From a bacterium (lineage in GTDB: Bacteria; Bacteroidota; Bacteroidia; B-17B0; Aurantibacillaceae), in NCBI GenBank assembly GCA_029945625.1, contig JAQSCW010000046.1, positions 24,619-88,618 of the forward strand: DNA of 64,000 nt, read 5' to 3'. Under the pieces are notes generated by a model. The model was not told the origin of the DNA, made no database searches, and worked only from the letters and a program-made list of their open reading frames with translations. The position numbers and the translations under genes were made by a program. Each line of letters begins with the position of its first letter. Positions within the stretch are counted from its first letter, which is position 1. Of the stretch, positions 16,835 to 24,405 are shown piece by piece.

Positions 16835-17277
16835 AAAACCTCAGAAACATTAAATACATCGTGGTGCATTGCACCGCAACACCTATAACAACTACTGTTG
16901 AATCCATTAAACGCTATTGGAAAGAACAACGTGGTTGGGGAGATACTCCGGGGTATCATTACCTGATTCAACGACAAGGAAATATTATTCAGTTGTTAGA
17001 TGAAAGTAAAAACAGCTACGGAGTTTACGCACACAATTCTAATTGCATCAGTTTGGCTTACATCGGTGGAGTGGATAAGGATAACAAACCGCAGGATAAC
17101 AGAAGCGATTTACAAAAACACGCCATGTTTGATTTGATTGTTTCTCTTACCGAGAAATATCCGCAAGCACAAGTGTTGGGACATCGTGATTTTCCTGACG
17201 TGCATAAAGCTTGTCCTTGCTTCGATGTAAAGAAATGGCTGAGTGAGTATGAACCCGACTTAGGAAATGCTGCATAA
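16831..17277 (+). CDS. N-acetylmuramoyl-L-alanine amidase (amidase_2, T7 lysozyme-like)
   Basis: 148 aa. It cleaves the bond between N-acetylmuramic acid and L-alanine in peptidoglycan. Zinc ligands are visible: H in IVVHCTAT near residue 13, H in LGHRDFPDVHKACPCFD near 126 and the cysteine of the CPCFD motif, with GYHYLIQRQG as the substrate-side motif. Length matches compact phage endolysins. There is no signal peptide, so export would rely on the holin-like gene at 17969 or on delivery within the particle. The longer in-frame start would lie inside the preceding gene; ATG 16831 gives an ATGA overlap. Confidence 0.85.
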   Translation: MKNLRNIKYIVVHCTATPITTTVESIKRYWKEQRGWGDTPGYHYLIQRQGNIIQLLDESKNSYGVYAHNSNCISLAYIGGVDKDNKPQDNRSDLQKHAMFDLIVSLTEKYPQAQVLGHRDFPDVHKACPCFDVKKWLSEYEPDLGNAA

Positions 17278-17972
17278 TGATTCTCTCGAAAATAAGAGGG
17301 ATACTGCGAAGTAAAGGGTATGAACTCTACACAAAACCAAACGAACTAAATATAGTCGGGATCAGGTCAACGAGTACCATCCCAAATAAGTTTGATGATG
17401 AGATTCATGTCTTTTACAAAGTAGCTCCATTGCAATGGCATTACCATGTCTATACGGTCACAACTGATCCGGGTACTTTTTGGTTGCAGAATCCAATGCA
17501 ACCTCAAGGTACAGCCATCTTAGCTCAAGGCCAATACAAGGGTGCGTATAAAATCGGTTTGCATCAAGGAAAATACAAAGCATTGGTTGAAGCAAAACCA
17601 ATAACTGTAATCAGAGATTACGACAGGAATGCAAAACTGGATTTTAAAAATGGAAAGAAGGATTCCGGAATGTTTGGGATCAACATCCATCACGCAAGTT
17701 CAAATGGGATTACAAAGCAAGTAGATAAATACTCAGCCGGATGCCAGGTCTTCGCAAACATCAATGAATTTAAAGAGTTCATGGGATTATGCGAGAAGCA
17801 CCAATCATTGCACGGTAACAGTTTTACTTATACGCTCATTGATTTCAGAGCGGTGAAAAGACAAACCTATAAACGGTGGGCAATCGGAACGGTGTCGGTA
17901 GCATTGGGATTAACCATCCTGTGGAGAGTTCTAAGAAGGAAAAAGAAAAAAGAAAAACACAAACGCAAATGA
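17277..17972 (+). CDS. L,D-transpeptidase-like protein with C-terminal membrane anchor
   Basis: 231 aa. Residues 138-156 contain IHHASSNGITKQVDKYSAGC, similar to the His...(S/T)xGC catalytic signature of L,D-transpeptidase/YkuD-like wall enzymes (H138 or H139, S153, G155, C156). A transmembrane segment IGTVSVALGLTILWRVL lies near 205-221, with a strongly basic tail (KKKKEKHKRK). Start codon overlaps the amidase stop by one base. A wall-remodelling role beside an amidase and a PG-binding protein is likely; the family call rests on one motif and is tentative. Confidence 0.55.
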   Translation: MILSKIRGILRSKGYELYTKPNELNIVGIRSTSTIPNKFDDEIHVFYKVAPLQWHYHVYTVTTDPGTFWLQNPMQPQGTAILAQGQYKGAYKIGLHQGKYKALVEAKPITVIRDYDRNAKLDFKNGKKDSGMFGINIHHASSNGITKQVDKYSAGCQVFANINEFKEFMGLCEKHQSLHGNSFTYTLIDFRAVKRQTYKRWAIGTVSVALGLTILWRVLRRKKKKEKHKRK

Positions 17973-18196
17973 AAAATCAATTGATAACAGCTTTAGCACA
18001 ATTGCTAAAAGACAAAAACGGAAATCACAGTCTCAGAGAAGTAGCCACAGCAATTTTTGTACTGGTACTGCTTGTGAGTTGGATCGCTGCACAATTCTTC
18101 GGAAAACAAATGCCGGAGTATATGTTCTATGCCTTCGTGAGTTTGGTCGGTGCAGGATGCTTCGGCTACTCGATTGAGAAAAAAACAAATGTTTAA
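17969..18196 (+). CDS. Small two-pass membrane protein, holin-like
   Basis: 75 aa. Two hydrophobic segments, TAIFVLVLLVSWIAAQFFG (~28-46) and MFYAFVSLVGAGCFGYSIE (~52-70), with a polar N-terminus. It overlaps the previous gene by 4 nt and lies downstream of the endolysin-type amidase, the usual place for a holin. No family match was recognised, so the label is by size, topology and context. Confidence 0.6.
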   Translation: MKNQLITALAQLLKDKNGNHSLREVATAIFVLVLLVSWIAAQFFGKQMPEYMFYAFVSLVGAGCFGYSIEKKTNV

Positions 18197-18213
18197 CTAA
18201 AAAAAGAACAAGT

Positions 18214-18819
18214 ATGAAACAAGTAATTTCTGCCTTCATTATAGGCATAATGGTTTGCTTAGTTGCAGTAAAAAGCTGTAGTGACAAACCCAATCAGGTA
18301 AACATTGCTGAAATAAAAAAGCACATCAAATTTGAAAACAATCAAATCGATGACACGCACAAAAAATATCAGCAAGAAATAAAACAGTACGAATTCAAAA
18401 CGGATTCCTTATCAAAGCAAAACAAAGATTTATCCTTCAGGCTGTCCAATGCAAGAGCATTACTAAAACAACAGCAAACAAAAGTTGTAGCGGATATTCC
18501 TTGTGATACTTTGAAACAGGAAGTGGTCGTCCTAAATGATTTGGCAAACAATGTAGACTCATTGTGCTATGAAAGTATCAATAGTTTAAATCAATCAATT
18601 GCCATTCGGGATACACAGCTTACGATCTGTAATCGGAACTATCAATCCTTATTTGATTTACAAAAGGAAAATATGTTAAGGGAGCAACAACTCACCGATG
18701 CACTTAATGTTGCTTACAAGCAGAATAAAAGAAAACGGTTTGAAAGCAAAGCGCTGTCCTGTGGGCTTATGATAATGGCAGGGATTACAACAACATTATT
18801 TATTAAATCACAAAAGTAA
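18214..18819 (+). CDS. Coiled-coil membrane protein, spanin-like
   Basis: 201 aa. The N-terminal hydrophobic segment AFIIGIMVCLVAVKSC (~7-22) is followed by a long coiled coil (~35-175) with periodic polar heptads and several cysteines, then a second hydrophobic stretch near the C-terminus (LSCGLMIMAGITTTLFI). Rz-type inner-membrane spanins have the first two features and sit after holin and endolysin genes, as here. The second membrane segment is unusual for Rz. No partner outer-membrane lipoprotein was found overlapping it. Confidence 0.5.
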   Translation: MKQVISAFIIGIMVCLVAVKSCSDKPNQVNIAEIKKHIKFENNQIDDTHKKYQQEIKQYEFKTDSLSKQNKDLSFRLSNARALLKQQQTKVVADIPCDTLKQEVVVLNDLANNVDSLCYESINSLNQSIAIRDTQLTICNRNYQSLFDLQKENMLREQQLTDALNVAYKQNKRKRFESKALSCGLMIMAGITTTLFIKSQK

Positions 18820-18821
18820 CA

Positions 18822-18992
18822 ATGAAAGAGAAAACAATCATTTCAACCGCCACACTTACAGCTTCTCTTTTGATGTATTTCTATGCAAAGAGTGCTCAGA
18901 AGGATGCGATTCCTTATGTGATGGTTGGCGGTTTCATGGGGGCAATCATAGGTGAGAGCATCTATGAATATTTTAACAAAAATAAAAAATAA
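18822..18992 (+). CDS. Small membrane protein (56 aa)
   Basis: A short gene starting 2 bp after the previous stop. It has two hydrophobic parts: TIISTATLTASLLMYFYAK and PYVMVGGFMGAIIGESIY, then a basic tail NKNKK. It ends 5 bp before the next ATG, and spacing and strand fit the operon. The function is unknown; a holin partner or virion membrane protein is possible. Confidence 0.55.
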   Translation: MKEKTIISTATLTASLLMYFYAKSAQKDAIPYVMVGGFMGAIIGESIYEYFNKNKK

Positions 18993-18997
18993 AAATT

Positions 18998-19567
18998 ATG
19001 GCAGCACAAGCAGGAATAACCATTGAGAATAATGGTGCGAGTATTAAAATCACCGAAGACGGTGTATCTCGCTATGTATTAAAGTATCAAATCCGTGAAG
19101 TGGAAATCGTAAGAGATACTATCATCAAGATTGATATTGGACAAGGGGCATTGAACAATATTTTTATTGATCAGGCAACCGTTACAGTTCCAGTATCAGC
19201 ATCGGTGGAAGCTCTGCGAGATTTAATTATGGCAATGCTTCAAAGCAATGTTGCAGGAAGTGCAACAGAAGCAAAACAAACGGAAGAAATCGCAGCAATT
19301 GCAAATCTGCAAACTGCGGTGAGTGCTTTACAAACAAAAGTAAATTCAATTGAGGACAAAACTCCTTATCAACCAAAGTTGGTTGATGAGAGCAATGCCA
19401 ATGTTGTTTACAATGGTTTTGCTTTACCGGGTGCAGCAGTTGATGCCGCTGTTTGGGCAATCGAAAAAGTGACCAAAACAAATGGCGTGTACTCTTACCA
19501 ATGGGCAGGAGGAACTAAAGCCTTTGACAAAATTTGGAATAACAGAAAAGCATTAATCTACAGCTAA
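18998..19567 (+). CDS. Fibre- or spike-like structural protein
   Basis: 189 aa. The N-terminal ~70 residues are beta-rich (GITIENNGASIKITEDGVSR, VTVPVSASVEALRDLIMAML). A short trimeric-coiled-coil-like stretch follows at ~85-115 (IAAIANLQTAVSALQTKVNS). A C-terminal domain has LVDESNANVVYNGFALPGAA and ends IWNNRKALIYS, a pattern I associate with C-termini of Bacteroidota phage structural proteins. Last gene before the terminator at 19572. Assignment is by architecture and moderately sure. Confidence 0.5.
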   Translation: MAAQAGITIENNGASIKITEDGVSRYVLKYQIREVEIVRDTIIKIDIGQGALNNIFIDQATVTVPVSASVEALRDLIMAMLQSNVAGSATEAKQTEEIAAIANLQTAVSALQTKVNSIEDKTPYQPKLVDESNANVVYNGFALPGAAVDAAVWAIEKVTKTNGVYSYQWAGGTKAFDKIWNNRKALIYS

Positions 19568-19571
19568 AATC

Positions 19572-19602
19572 AAAGAGCCTCTTTAGGGAGGCTCTTTATT
19601 CT
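19572..19602 (+). terminator. Rho-independent terminator ending the structural operon
   Basis: AAAGAGCCTC, a 6-nt loop and GAGGCTCTTT form a perfect 10-bp stem, followed by the T-rich TATTC. It lies 5 bp after the fibre-like gene and just before the methylase gene. Confidence 0.85.
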
Positions 19603-19609
19603 TTTTAAA

Positions 19610-20482
19610 ATGAAAACACCAATAACATACTACGGAGGGAAACAAACCCTATTAAAATATCTGCTTCCGTTGATTCCGCAGCATAAACTTTATTGCGAAC
19701 CATTTTTTGGTGGTGGCGCAGTATTTTTCGCAAAACCGAAATCGGATGTAGAAGTGATTAATGATATCAATGGCGAAGTCATTAATTTTTTCAAAGTAAT
19801 TAAAACGAAGTTCCCGGAACTTCAAAAAGAAATTCAATCAACCTTACACAGTCGTGAGCTTTATAAAAAAGCCATGATAATTTATAACAACCCTGAACGC
19901 TATTCCGATGTGAAAAGAGCGTGGGCATTGTGGACAGCTACCAACCAAGGATTCGCAGGAATGATTGGTTCATGGGGTTTTGGAAAGGATGATTCAAAAG
20001 AAGCAGCACTCGCCAACAAACGTGATGCTTTTACAAAAGAGTATGAGAACAGACTTACAAGAGTGCAAGTTGAAAATAATAGTGCAATCAAAGTAATAAA
20101 CAGATGCGATGACAAAGAAACATTTATCTACGCTGATCCACCGTATATCGGTTCGGATCAGGGTCATTATAAAGGTTATTCGGAAAACGATTACCGAGAA
20201 CTTCTCAATGCGCTTTCCAAGGTAAAAGGAAAGTTCTTGTTGAGTTCTTATCCTTCAAAAATTCTAACCACATACATTAATAAATACAAGTGGAAAGTTC
20301 AGAAGATCACTAAAAGCGTTGCAGTTACAAAGCACACCGATAAAGTAAAAACGGAAATGATCGTTATGAATTACGATCCTAAAAAAATAAAACCTTTTAT
20401 ACACACGCTGAATTCTAAGGATACAAGAGAACTAAAAGTTATATACAAACAATTAAATCAATTAAAATTAAAAGCAGCATGA
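19610..20482 (+). CDS. DNA adenine methylase (D12 class, Dam-like)
   Basis: 290 aa. An N6-adenine methyltransferase with the D12-class motif order: TYYGGKQTLLKYLLPLIP at the N-terminus, SAM-binding EPFFGGGAVFF near 31, and catalytic DPPY near 176 (YADPPYIGSDQGHY). Such solitary methylases on phages and mobile elements protect DNA from host restriction or mark it for replication. It starts 8 bp after the terminator region and overlaps the ATPase gene in ATGA, so they form a pair. The recognition site cannot be told from sequence. Confidence 0.9.
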   Translation: MKTPITYYGGKQTLLKYLLPLIPQHKLYCEPFFGGGAVFFAKPKSDVEVINDINGEVINFFKVIKTKFPELQKEIQSTLHSRELYKKAMIIYNNPERYSDVKRAWALWTATNQGFAGMIGSWGFGKDDSKEAALANKRDAFTKEYENRLTRVQVENNSAIKVINRCDDKETFIYADPPYIGSDQGHYKGYSENDYRELLNALSKVKGKFLLSSYPSKILTTYINKYKWKVQKITKSVAVTKHTDKVKTEMIVMNYDPKKIKPFIHTLNSKDTRELKVIYKQLNQLKLKAA

Positions 20483-22572
20483 GAATTACAACGAAAAATT
20501 ATTTTAAAGCCATTAGTGAAGTAGGAGTTGAGAATTTGCCGGAAGTGCTTAAAAAATCTCACTTGCTCATTGAAGAAAGAACCGACAAAGGGAACGACTG
20601 GAGCATCTATGAAAATGATGCTGAAGTAAAACGTGTGTTTGATTTAGCATTTGAAAAACTGGAAGAGTTTATTGATCGTAAAGACAACCTTTCAGGTTTA
20701 GATGGCAATCCCATTATTGAAAGAGCGAAACAAGATGCAGCAGGATACAAGCACTTGCCTCTCGATAAATTAAAGATTATTTATCGATTGGAGTGCGAAG
20801 CGGAGTTAGAAGATGGCTTGACTGATGAAATAAAAATAAGGAAACCGGCTTTGGAAAAAGCAATTGCAGAAAAGGGAGGAAAAGAAACAATGAAACAGGA
20901 ATCAACAATAGCGCAGAAATTCGTTAAACGATTTTTATTACTAAATGGCAAAACGCATCAGAAAAAAGAGATTGAGGGATTTCTAAATGATGTGCAAGGT
21001 GCTATTAAGGAAAAGGAGATCACAAAGGAAGATGCGTTATCAAAACAGATTCTATTGATTCAAGATAAGCTTTTGTCATTGGTAAATTCAATGGGCAAGA
21101 GTATTAAGGTGGAATTATCTCCGACCACAAAAAAACAATTTCAACTTGCTTTGAATAAACTAAAAGTGAAGCCGAAGAAGAAAGGGTTGAACGGTGTTGA
21201 AGAAGAAAAGGAAACAAAGCCACAGCAAAACTTAATGAGCAGTATCGATTTTGCGAGTCTTCAATTTAATTCACTTGGATTCAAAGACAAGTGGTTTGAT
21301 TTAATTGGTGATCCAAGTCCAGGATTTACAGCGATGGTATTTGGAAGACCTAAAATGGGGAAATCTTATTTGTGTGTTGACTTCGCAGGATACTTGGCTC
21401 GTAATCATGGAACGGTTCTTTATGTTGCCAATGAAGAGAAGTTGGATGCAACGCTTCAAATGAAACTCAACGACAAAGATGTGAAGCACGAAAATCTTTT
21501 TGTGAGCGATTATTTGCCGGAAGATCTGAGCAAATACCAATTCATTATTTTGGATAGTGTAAATAAATTGGAGTTAAGTCCAAAGGATTTGGAAAAACTC
21601 AAAAGGAATAACCCCGGTAAGTCTTTCATCTTTGTTTTCCAAACAACAAAAGATGGAAAATTCAGAGGAGCAAATTCTTATCAGCACGATGTGGATGTAG
21701 TTATTGAAGTTCCGGAAAAAGGAAAGGCAACTCAGTTCGGCAGGTTCAATGCAGGAGGCGAGATGAATATTTTTGATGATGCGCCAATGGGGGAATCGGA
21801 AGATCTGAATGGAATTAAAAAGAATAAGAAACCCGTAGTAAAAAAGAAAACGTCTAAGGCGGATTGGACAGAGCCTGAGTGGTTGGATGAAGCAGACTGG
21901 CGCAATCTGAAAATTATTAAAAAGTATGTTGATCAGGGTAAGTATAAAGATGCGATGAATCATGCGATGGATTGTGATACTGTTATTCGGGAAGAAATCC
22001 CCGGTGACATTTGGAAAAGAATGGGTGGTCAATTAACTAAAACAGGAGAGGAAAAACTCAAAGCTACAAAAGGAAAACCTACTCCTAAAGTTTCGGAAGA
22101 GAAAAAGAAAAAACCAACTATCGTATTTAATATGACAGTCCGGGCATTGAAGGGTGTGATTGAACGTGAATGGGATCGCGAGTTAACCGATGGCGACTAT
22201 ATTGAAATTTTGGAAATTGCTGAGGGGCGAAATTCTAATTTTGCTGATGTAGTTAATGGTATCGATAGTAACCTAAAAGATTTTTCAACCACAATGTGGG
22301 AAGCAATGAAGGAGTGGGATAAGACAGCAGGGAAGTCGGAAGAAAAATCGAGAGCGAAATTTGATCCACGATTCTATGCTAACCGAAAGGATGATGATAA
22401 TCCTTCATTTATTTTTACGGGAACGAGTTCCAAACTTCTTGCAGAAGCAATTGAAGGCGACTTTGACTTGATTTATTTAGTTCGAAGAGAATTAGCAAAT
22501 CGAGGTCAGGATAGCAAAGGCAAATGGGTTGGTTTTGATGAGGCGAAAAAAATTCATAGAATTGGGGATTAG
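20479..22572 (+). CDS. Large RecA-fold ATPase (AAA_25/DnaB-like), possible helicase or packaging motor
   Basis: 697 aa. Residues ~260-430 are a RecA-fold NTPase: Walker A GRPKMGKS at 289-296 preceded by FTAMVFG, VLYVANEEK as the following strand with a glutamate, and Walker B-like FIILDS at 355-360. The fold resembles AAA_25 and DnaB-type helicases rather than FtsK/HerA. The N-terminal ~90 and the lysine-rich central region are unassigned. The C-terminus ends RRELANRGQDSKGKWVGF, which resembles a short motif I associate with Bacteroidota mobile-element proteins. It could drive replication or genome packaging. Confidence 0.65.
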   Translation: MRITTKNYFKAISEVGVENLPEVLKKSHLLIEERTDKGNDWSIYENDAEVKRVFDLAFEKLEEFIDRKDNLSGLDGNPIIERAKQDAAGYKHLPLDKLKIIYRLECEAELEDGLTDEIKIRKPALEKAIAEKGGKETMKQESTIAQKFVKRFLLLNGKTHQKKEIEGFLNDVQGAIKEKEITKEDALSKQILLIQDKLLSLVNSMGKSIKVELSPTTKKQFQLALNKLKVKPKKKGLNGVEEEKETKPQQNLMSSIDFASLQFNSLGFKDKWFDLIGDPSPGFTAMVFGRPKMGKSYLCVDFAGYLARNHGTVLYVANEEKLDATLQMKLNDKDVKHENLFVSDYLPEDLSKYQFIILDSVNKLELSPKDLEKLKRNNPGKSFIFVFQTTKDGKFRGANSYQHDVDVVIEVPEKGKATQFGRFNAGGEMNIFDDAPMGESEDLNGIKKNKKPVVKKKTSKADWTEPEWLDEADWRNLKIIKKYVDQGKYKDAMNHAMDCDTVIREEIPGDIWKRMGGQLTKTGEEKLKATKGKPTPKVSEEKKKKPTIVFNMTVRALKGVIEREWDRELTDGDYIEILEIAEGRNSNFADVVNGIDSNLKDFSTTMWEAMKEWDKTAGKSEEKSRAKFDPRFYANRKDDDNPSFIFTGTSSKLLAEAIEGDFDLIYLVRRELANRGQDSKGKWVGFDEAKKIHRIGD

Positions 22573-22592
22573 GAGTTTCTACGTACTGTTCA

Positions 22593-22621
22593 TTGACATA
22601 TGTTTTTTTGAGCTATCTTTA
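22593..22621 (+). promoter_or_regulatory. Promoter of the ubiquitin-like operon
   Basis: TTG at 22593-22595 and TATCTTTA at 22614-22621, spaced 18 bp, match the Bacteroidota -33/-7 pattern. The Ubl start codon is at 22640. The box lies in the 67-bp gap after the ATPase gene, so the module has its own promoter. Confidence 0.5.
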
Positions 22622-22639
22622 CAATATAAATTTATTAAT

Positions 22640-22894
22640 ATGGCAAAAGAAGATCACTTAGTTACAATTAACGTAATGGGTACTGATTACAAAGTTGAAA
22701 AAAATGAGGAACTCAGCTATGACCGGATTGTCGGTCTAATCTATTCAACCGAAGAAGAACGGAACAGGAACTACACGGTTAGTTATGAGCGTGGACATGG
22801 TGAAAAGCAGGAAGGATTCCTAACCAAAAATGGAGCCTCAGTTAAAGCCAAAGATGGTATGAAGTTTTTCGTGGATCTTACAGGTGAGTCATAA
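22640..22894 (+). CDS. Ubiquitin-like (beta-grasp, Multi_ubiq-type) protein
   Basis: 84 aa from the ATG at 22640; the longer frame reading starts inside the ATPase gene. The pattern VTINVMGTDYKVEKNEELSY, then a helix DRIVGLIYS, then strands and a C-terminal KDGMKFFVDLTG fits the ubiquitin-like domain found in bacterial multi-ubiquitin/E1 operons. The chain ends TGES, not GG, so either two residues are clipped or this class uses a different terminus. It overlaps the E1-like gene by 11 nt. Expected to be the modifier that is adenylated by the neighbour. Family call is by pattern and strong context. Confidence 0.75.
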   Translation: MAKEDHLVTINVMGTDYKVEKNEELSYDRIVGLIYSTEEERNRNYTVSYERGHGEKQEGFLTKNGASVKAKDGMKFFVDLTGES

Positions 22895-24047
22895 TCCAGA
22901 TATTGACCGACTTGTTGATAAGGGACTGTCCATTTCCATAACGGGAAACTATTTGGTGGTGCAGAATATCTTTTACTTAGATTCCCAGAAAGAACTATGT
23001 AAAGGCGCACTGATTAGCGTGTTCACTGGTACAGAGCGAATTCAAATGCAAGACCATCAGATGTATTTTTGCGGTACGCATCCTTGTTTCGTGGATGGCA
23101 GTTCTATTACAGGACTTGGCGGAGGACCCCTAAACCCACAGTTAAAGGTGGGTGAACTAATTGCGGAGCGTTCTTTTTCACATAAAAAGACAACTAATGG
23201 TGCCATGCGCGATTATCTTGACTGGTACGAGAAGGTAATGGAATATGTTGGCCTTATTTGCACGCCACCAATGGATGTCTTTGGTGAACAGGCCAGCCCG
23301 TTTAAGTACAGCGAGTTTTCAGATCAGAAGGATCTCATTTTTCATTTTCGTGATACACTCACAAGCCGAGCGTTTATTAGTGATCTCGCGCAGAGATTTG
23401 AAAACGAGGTAATAGGTATTATTGGTCTGGGTGGTACTGGTTCGTATATTTTAGATTTTATGGTTAAAACTCGGGTGAAAGAGATTCGTGGATTTGATGT
23501 TGATCTTTTTTATGCCCATAATGCTTTTCGCTCACCAGGAAAAACTCTGGAGACTGAATTGGAAGAGTCAAAAGCAAAAGTTTATCAGGAGAGATACGAG
23601 AATTTTAGAACCGGTATTTCGTTTTGCAAAAAGAATATTGTTGAGGGCTGTGAAGAAGATTTAATGGGCTGCACTTTTGTATTTGTTTCTGTTGATAAGG
23701 GTGAAGCAAGAAGAGTAATATTTGAAATATTGCAGAAATTAAAGATACCGTTTATCGATGTTGGTATGGGACTTAATCGCAATAATGATGTTATCGGTGG
23801 GCAGCTCCGCACTACTTATTTTGACCCGGAAAATGCCGCTAAAATTATTGCCGAAAATTGGGCGCCTTTAACCGATGGGCCTGATCATGTATACCGTAGG
23901 AATATTCAAATTGCCGAATTGAATGCGCTTAATGCGTGCATCGCAGTTATGAAATATAAGAAATTGATGGGCTTTTATGCTCATGACGAAACTTCGTACA
24001 ACATCGGATTGAATATAGACTCGACCCGAACAAAACATAATGATTAA
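22884..24047 (+). CDS. E1-like ThiF adenylyltransferase with N-terminal DUF6791-type domain
   Basis: 387 aa, GTG start overlapping the Ubl gene. Residues ~1-170 resemble DUF6791 (IFYLDSQKELCKGALIS, MYFCGTHP, GGPLNPQ), a domain commonly placed before bacterial ThiF domains. Residues ~175-380 are the adenylating fold: GIIGLGGTGSYILDF with G181-x-GG-x-G186, then the acidic FDVDLFYAHNAFR holding the ATP-binding D and R. It should activate the Ubl C-terminus as an acyl-adenylate. I cannot point to a certain catalytic cysteine; related systems may use other nucleophiles. No separate E2 gene is present, so transfer chemistry is open. Confidence 0.85.
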   Translation: MSHNPDIDRLVDKGLSISITGNYLVVQNIFYLDSQKELCKGALISVFTGTERIQMQDHQMYFCGTHPCFVDGSSITGLGGGPLNPQLKVGELIAERSFSHKKTTNGAMRDYLDWYEKVMEYVGLICTPPMDVFGEQASPFKYSEFSDQKDLIFHFRDTLTSRAFISDLAQRFENEVIGIIGLGGTGSYILDFMVKTRVKEIRGFDVDLFYAHNAFRSPGKTLETELEESKAKVYQERYENFRTGISFCKKNIVEGCEEDLMGCTFVFVSVDKGEARRVIFEILQKLKIPFIDVGMGLNRNNDVIGGQLRTTYFDPENAAKIIAENWAPLTDGPDHVYRRNIQIAELNALNACIAVMKYKKLMGFYAHDETSYNIGLNIDSTRTKHND

Positions 24048-24405
24048 AAAGTTAGTAGTAGAAAAAGTCGTGTCAATGCCTCTGAGTCTTCAGGAGGGAA
24101 TACTTTATGTTTCTCTTGAGAACGAAGTGGTGGGACACTTATGTCCCTGCGGTTGCGCTAATAAAATTCTTATTCGAATCGGAAAAGCTGGATGGCAGTA
24201 TACAGAAGTTAAAGGTGAAGTTACCCTATTCCCTTCATTGGGTAATTGGGATTTACCCTGCCGTTCACATTATTGGATTAGAAAAAATAAGATAAGGTGG
24301 TCGGGTGACTGGACTGACGAAGAAATCGAGGAAGGCAGGCAATCCGATATAGAAAAAAAGCGACAGTACTTCGAGGATCTCAGTCGACAAAAACAAAAAA
24401 AATAG
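24040..24405 (+). CDS. DUF6527-family protein, probable Ubl peptidase partner
   Basis: 121 aa, overlapping the E1-like gene by 8 nt. It shows the DUF6527 signature: MPLSLQEGILYVS, HLCPCGCANKI (C35, C37, C39), VTLFPSLGNW and PCRSHYWI (C74, S76, H77). Four cysteines suggest a zinc knuckle. Members of this family occur in bacterial Ubl/E1/E2 operons, and I recall a report of peptidase activity for them, which I cannot verify here. A role in trimming the Ubl tail (TG|ES) or releasing conjugates is therefore a hypothesis. The last ~25 residues are charged and helical. Confidence 0.8.
   Translation: MIKKLVVEKVVSMPLSLQEGILYVSLENEVVGHLCPCGCANKILIRIGKAGWQYTEVKGEVTLFPSLGNWDLPCRSHYWIRKNKIRWSGDWTDEEIEEGRQSDIEKKRQYFEDLSRQKQKK

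Noticed and set aside
9143..22572. Ordinary tailed prophage
   Set aside because: No terminase, portal, head-tail connector, tail tube, tape measure or integrase was found in the translated genes.
22529..22639. Longer start for the Ubl gene
   Set aside because: The extension lies inside the ATPase gene and ahead of the predicted promoter; ATG 22640 gives the proper domain start.
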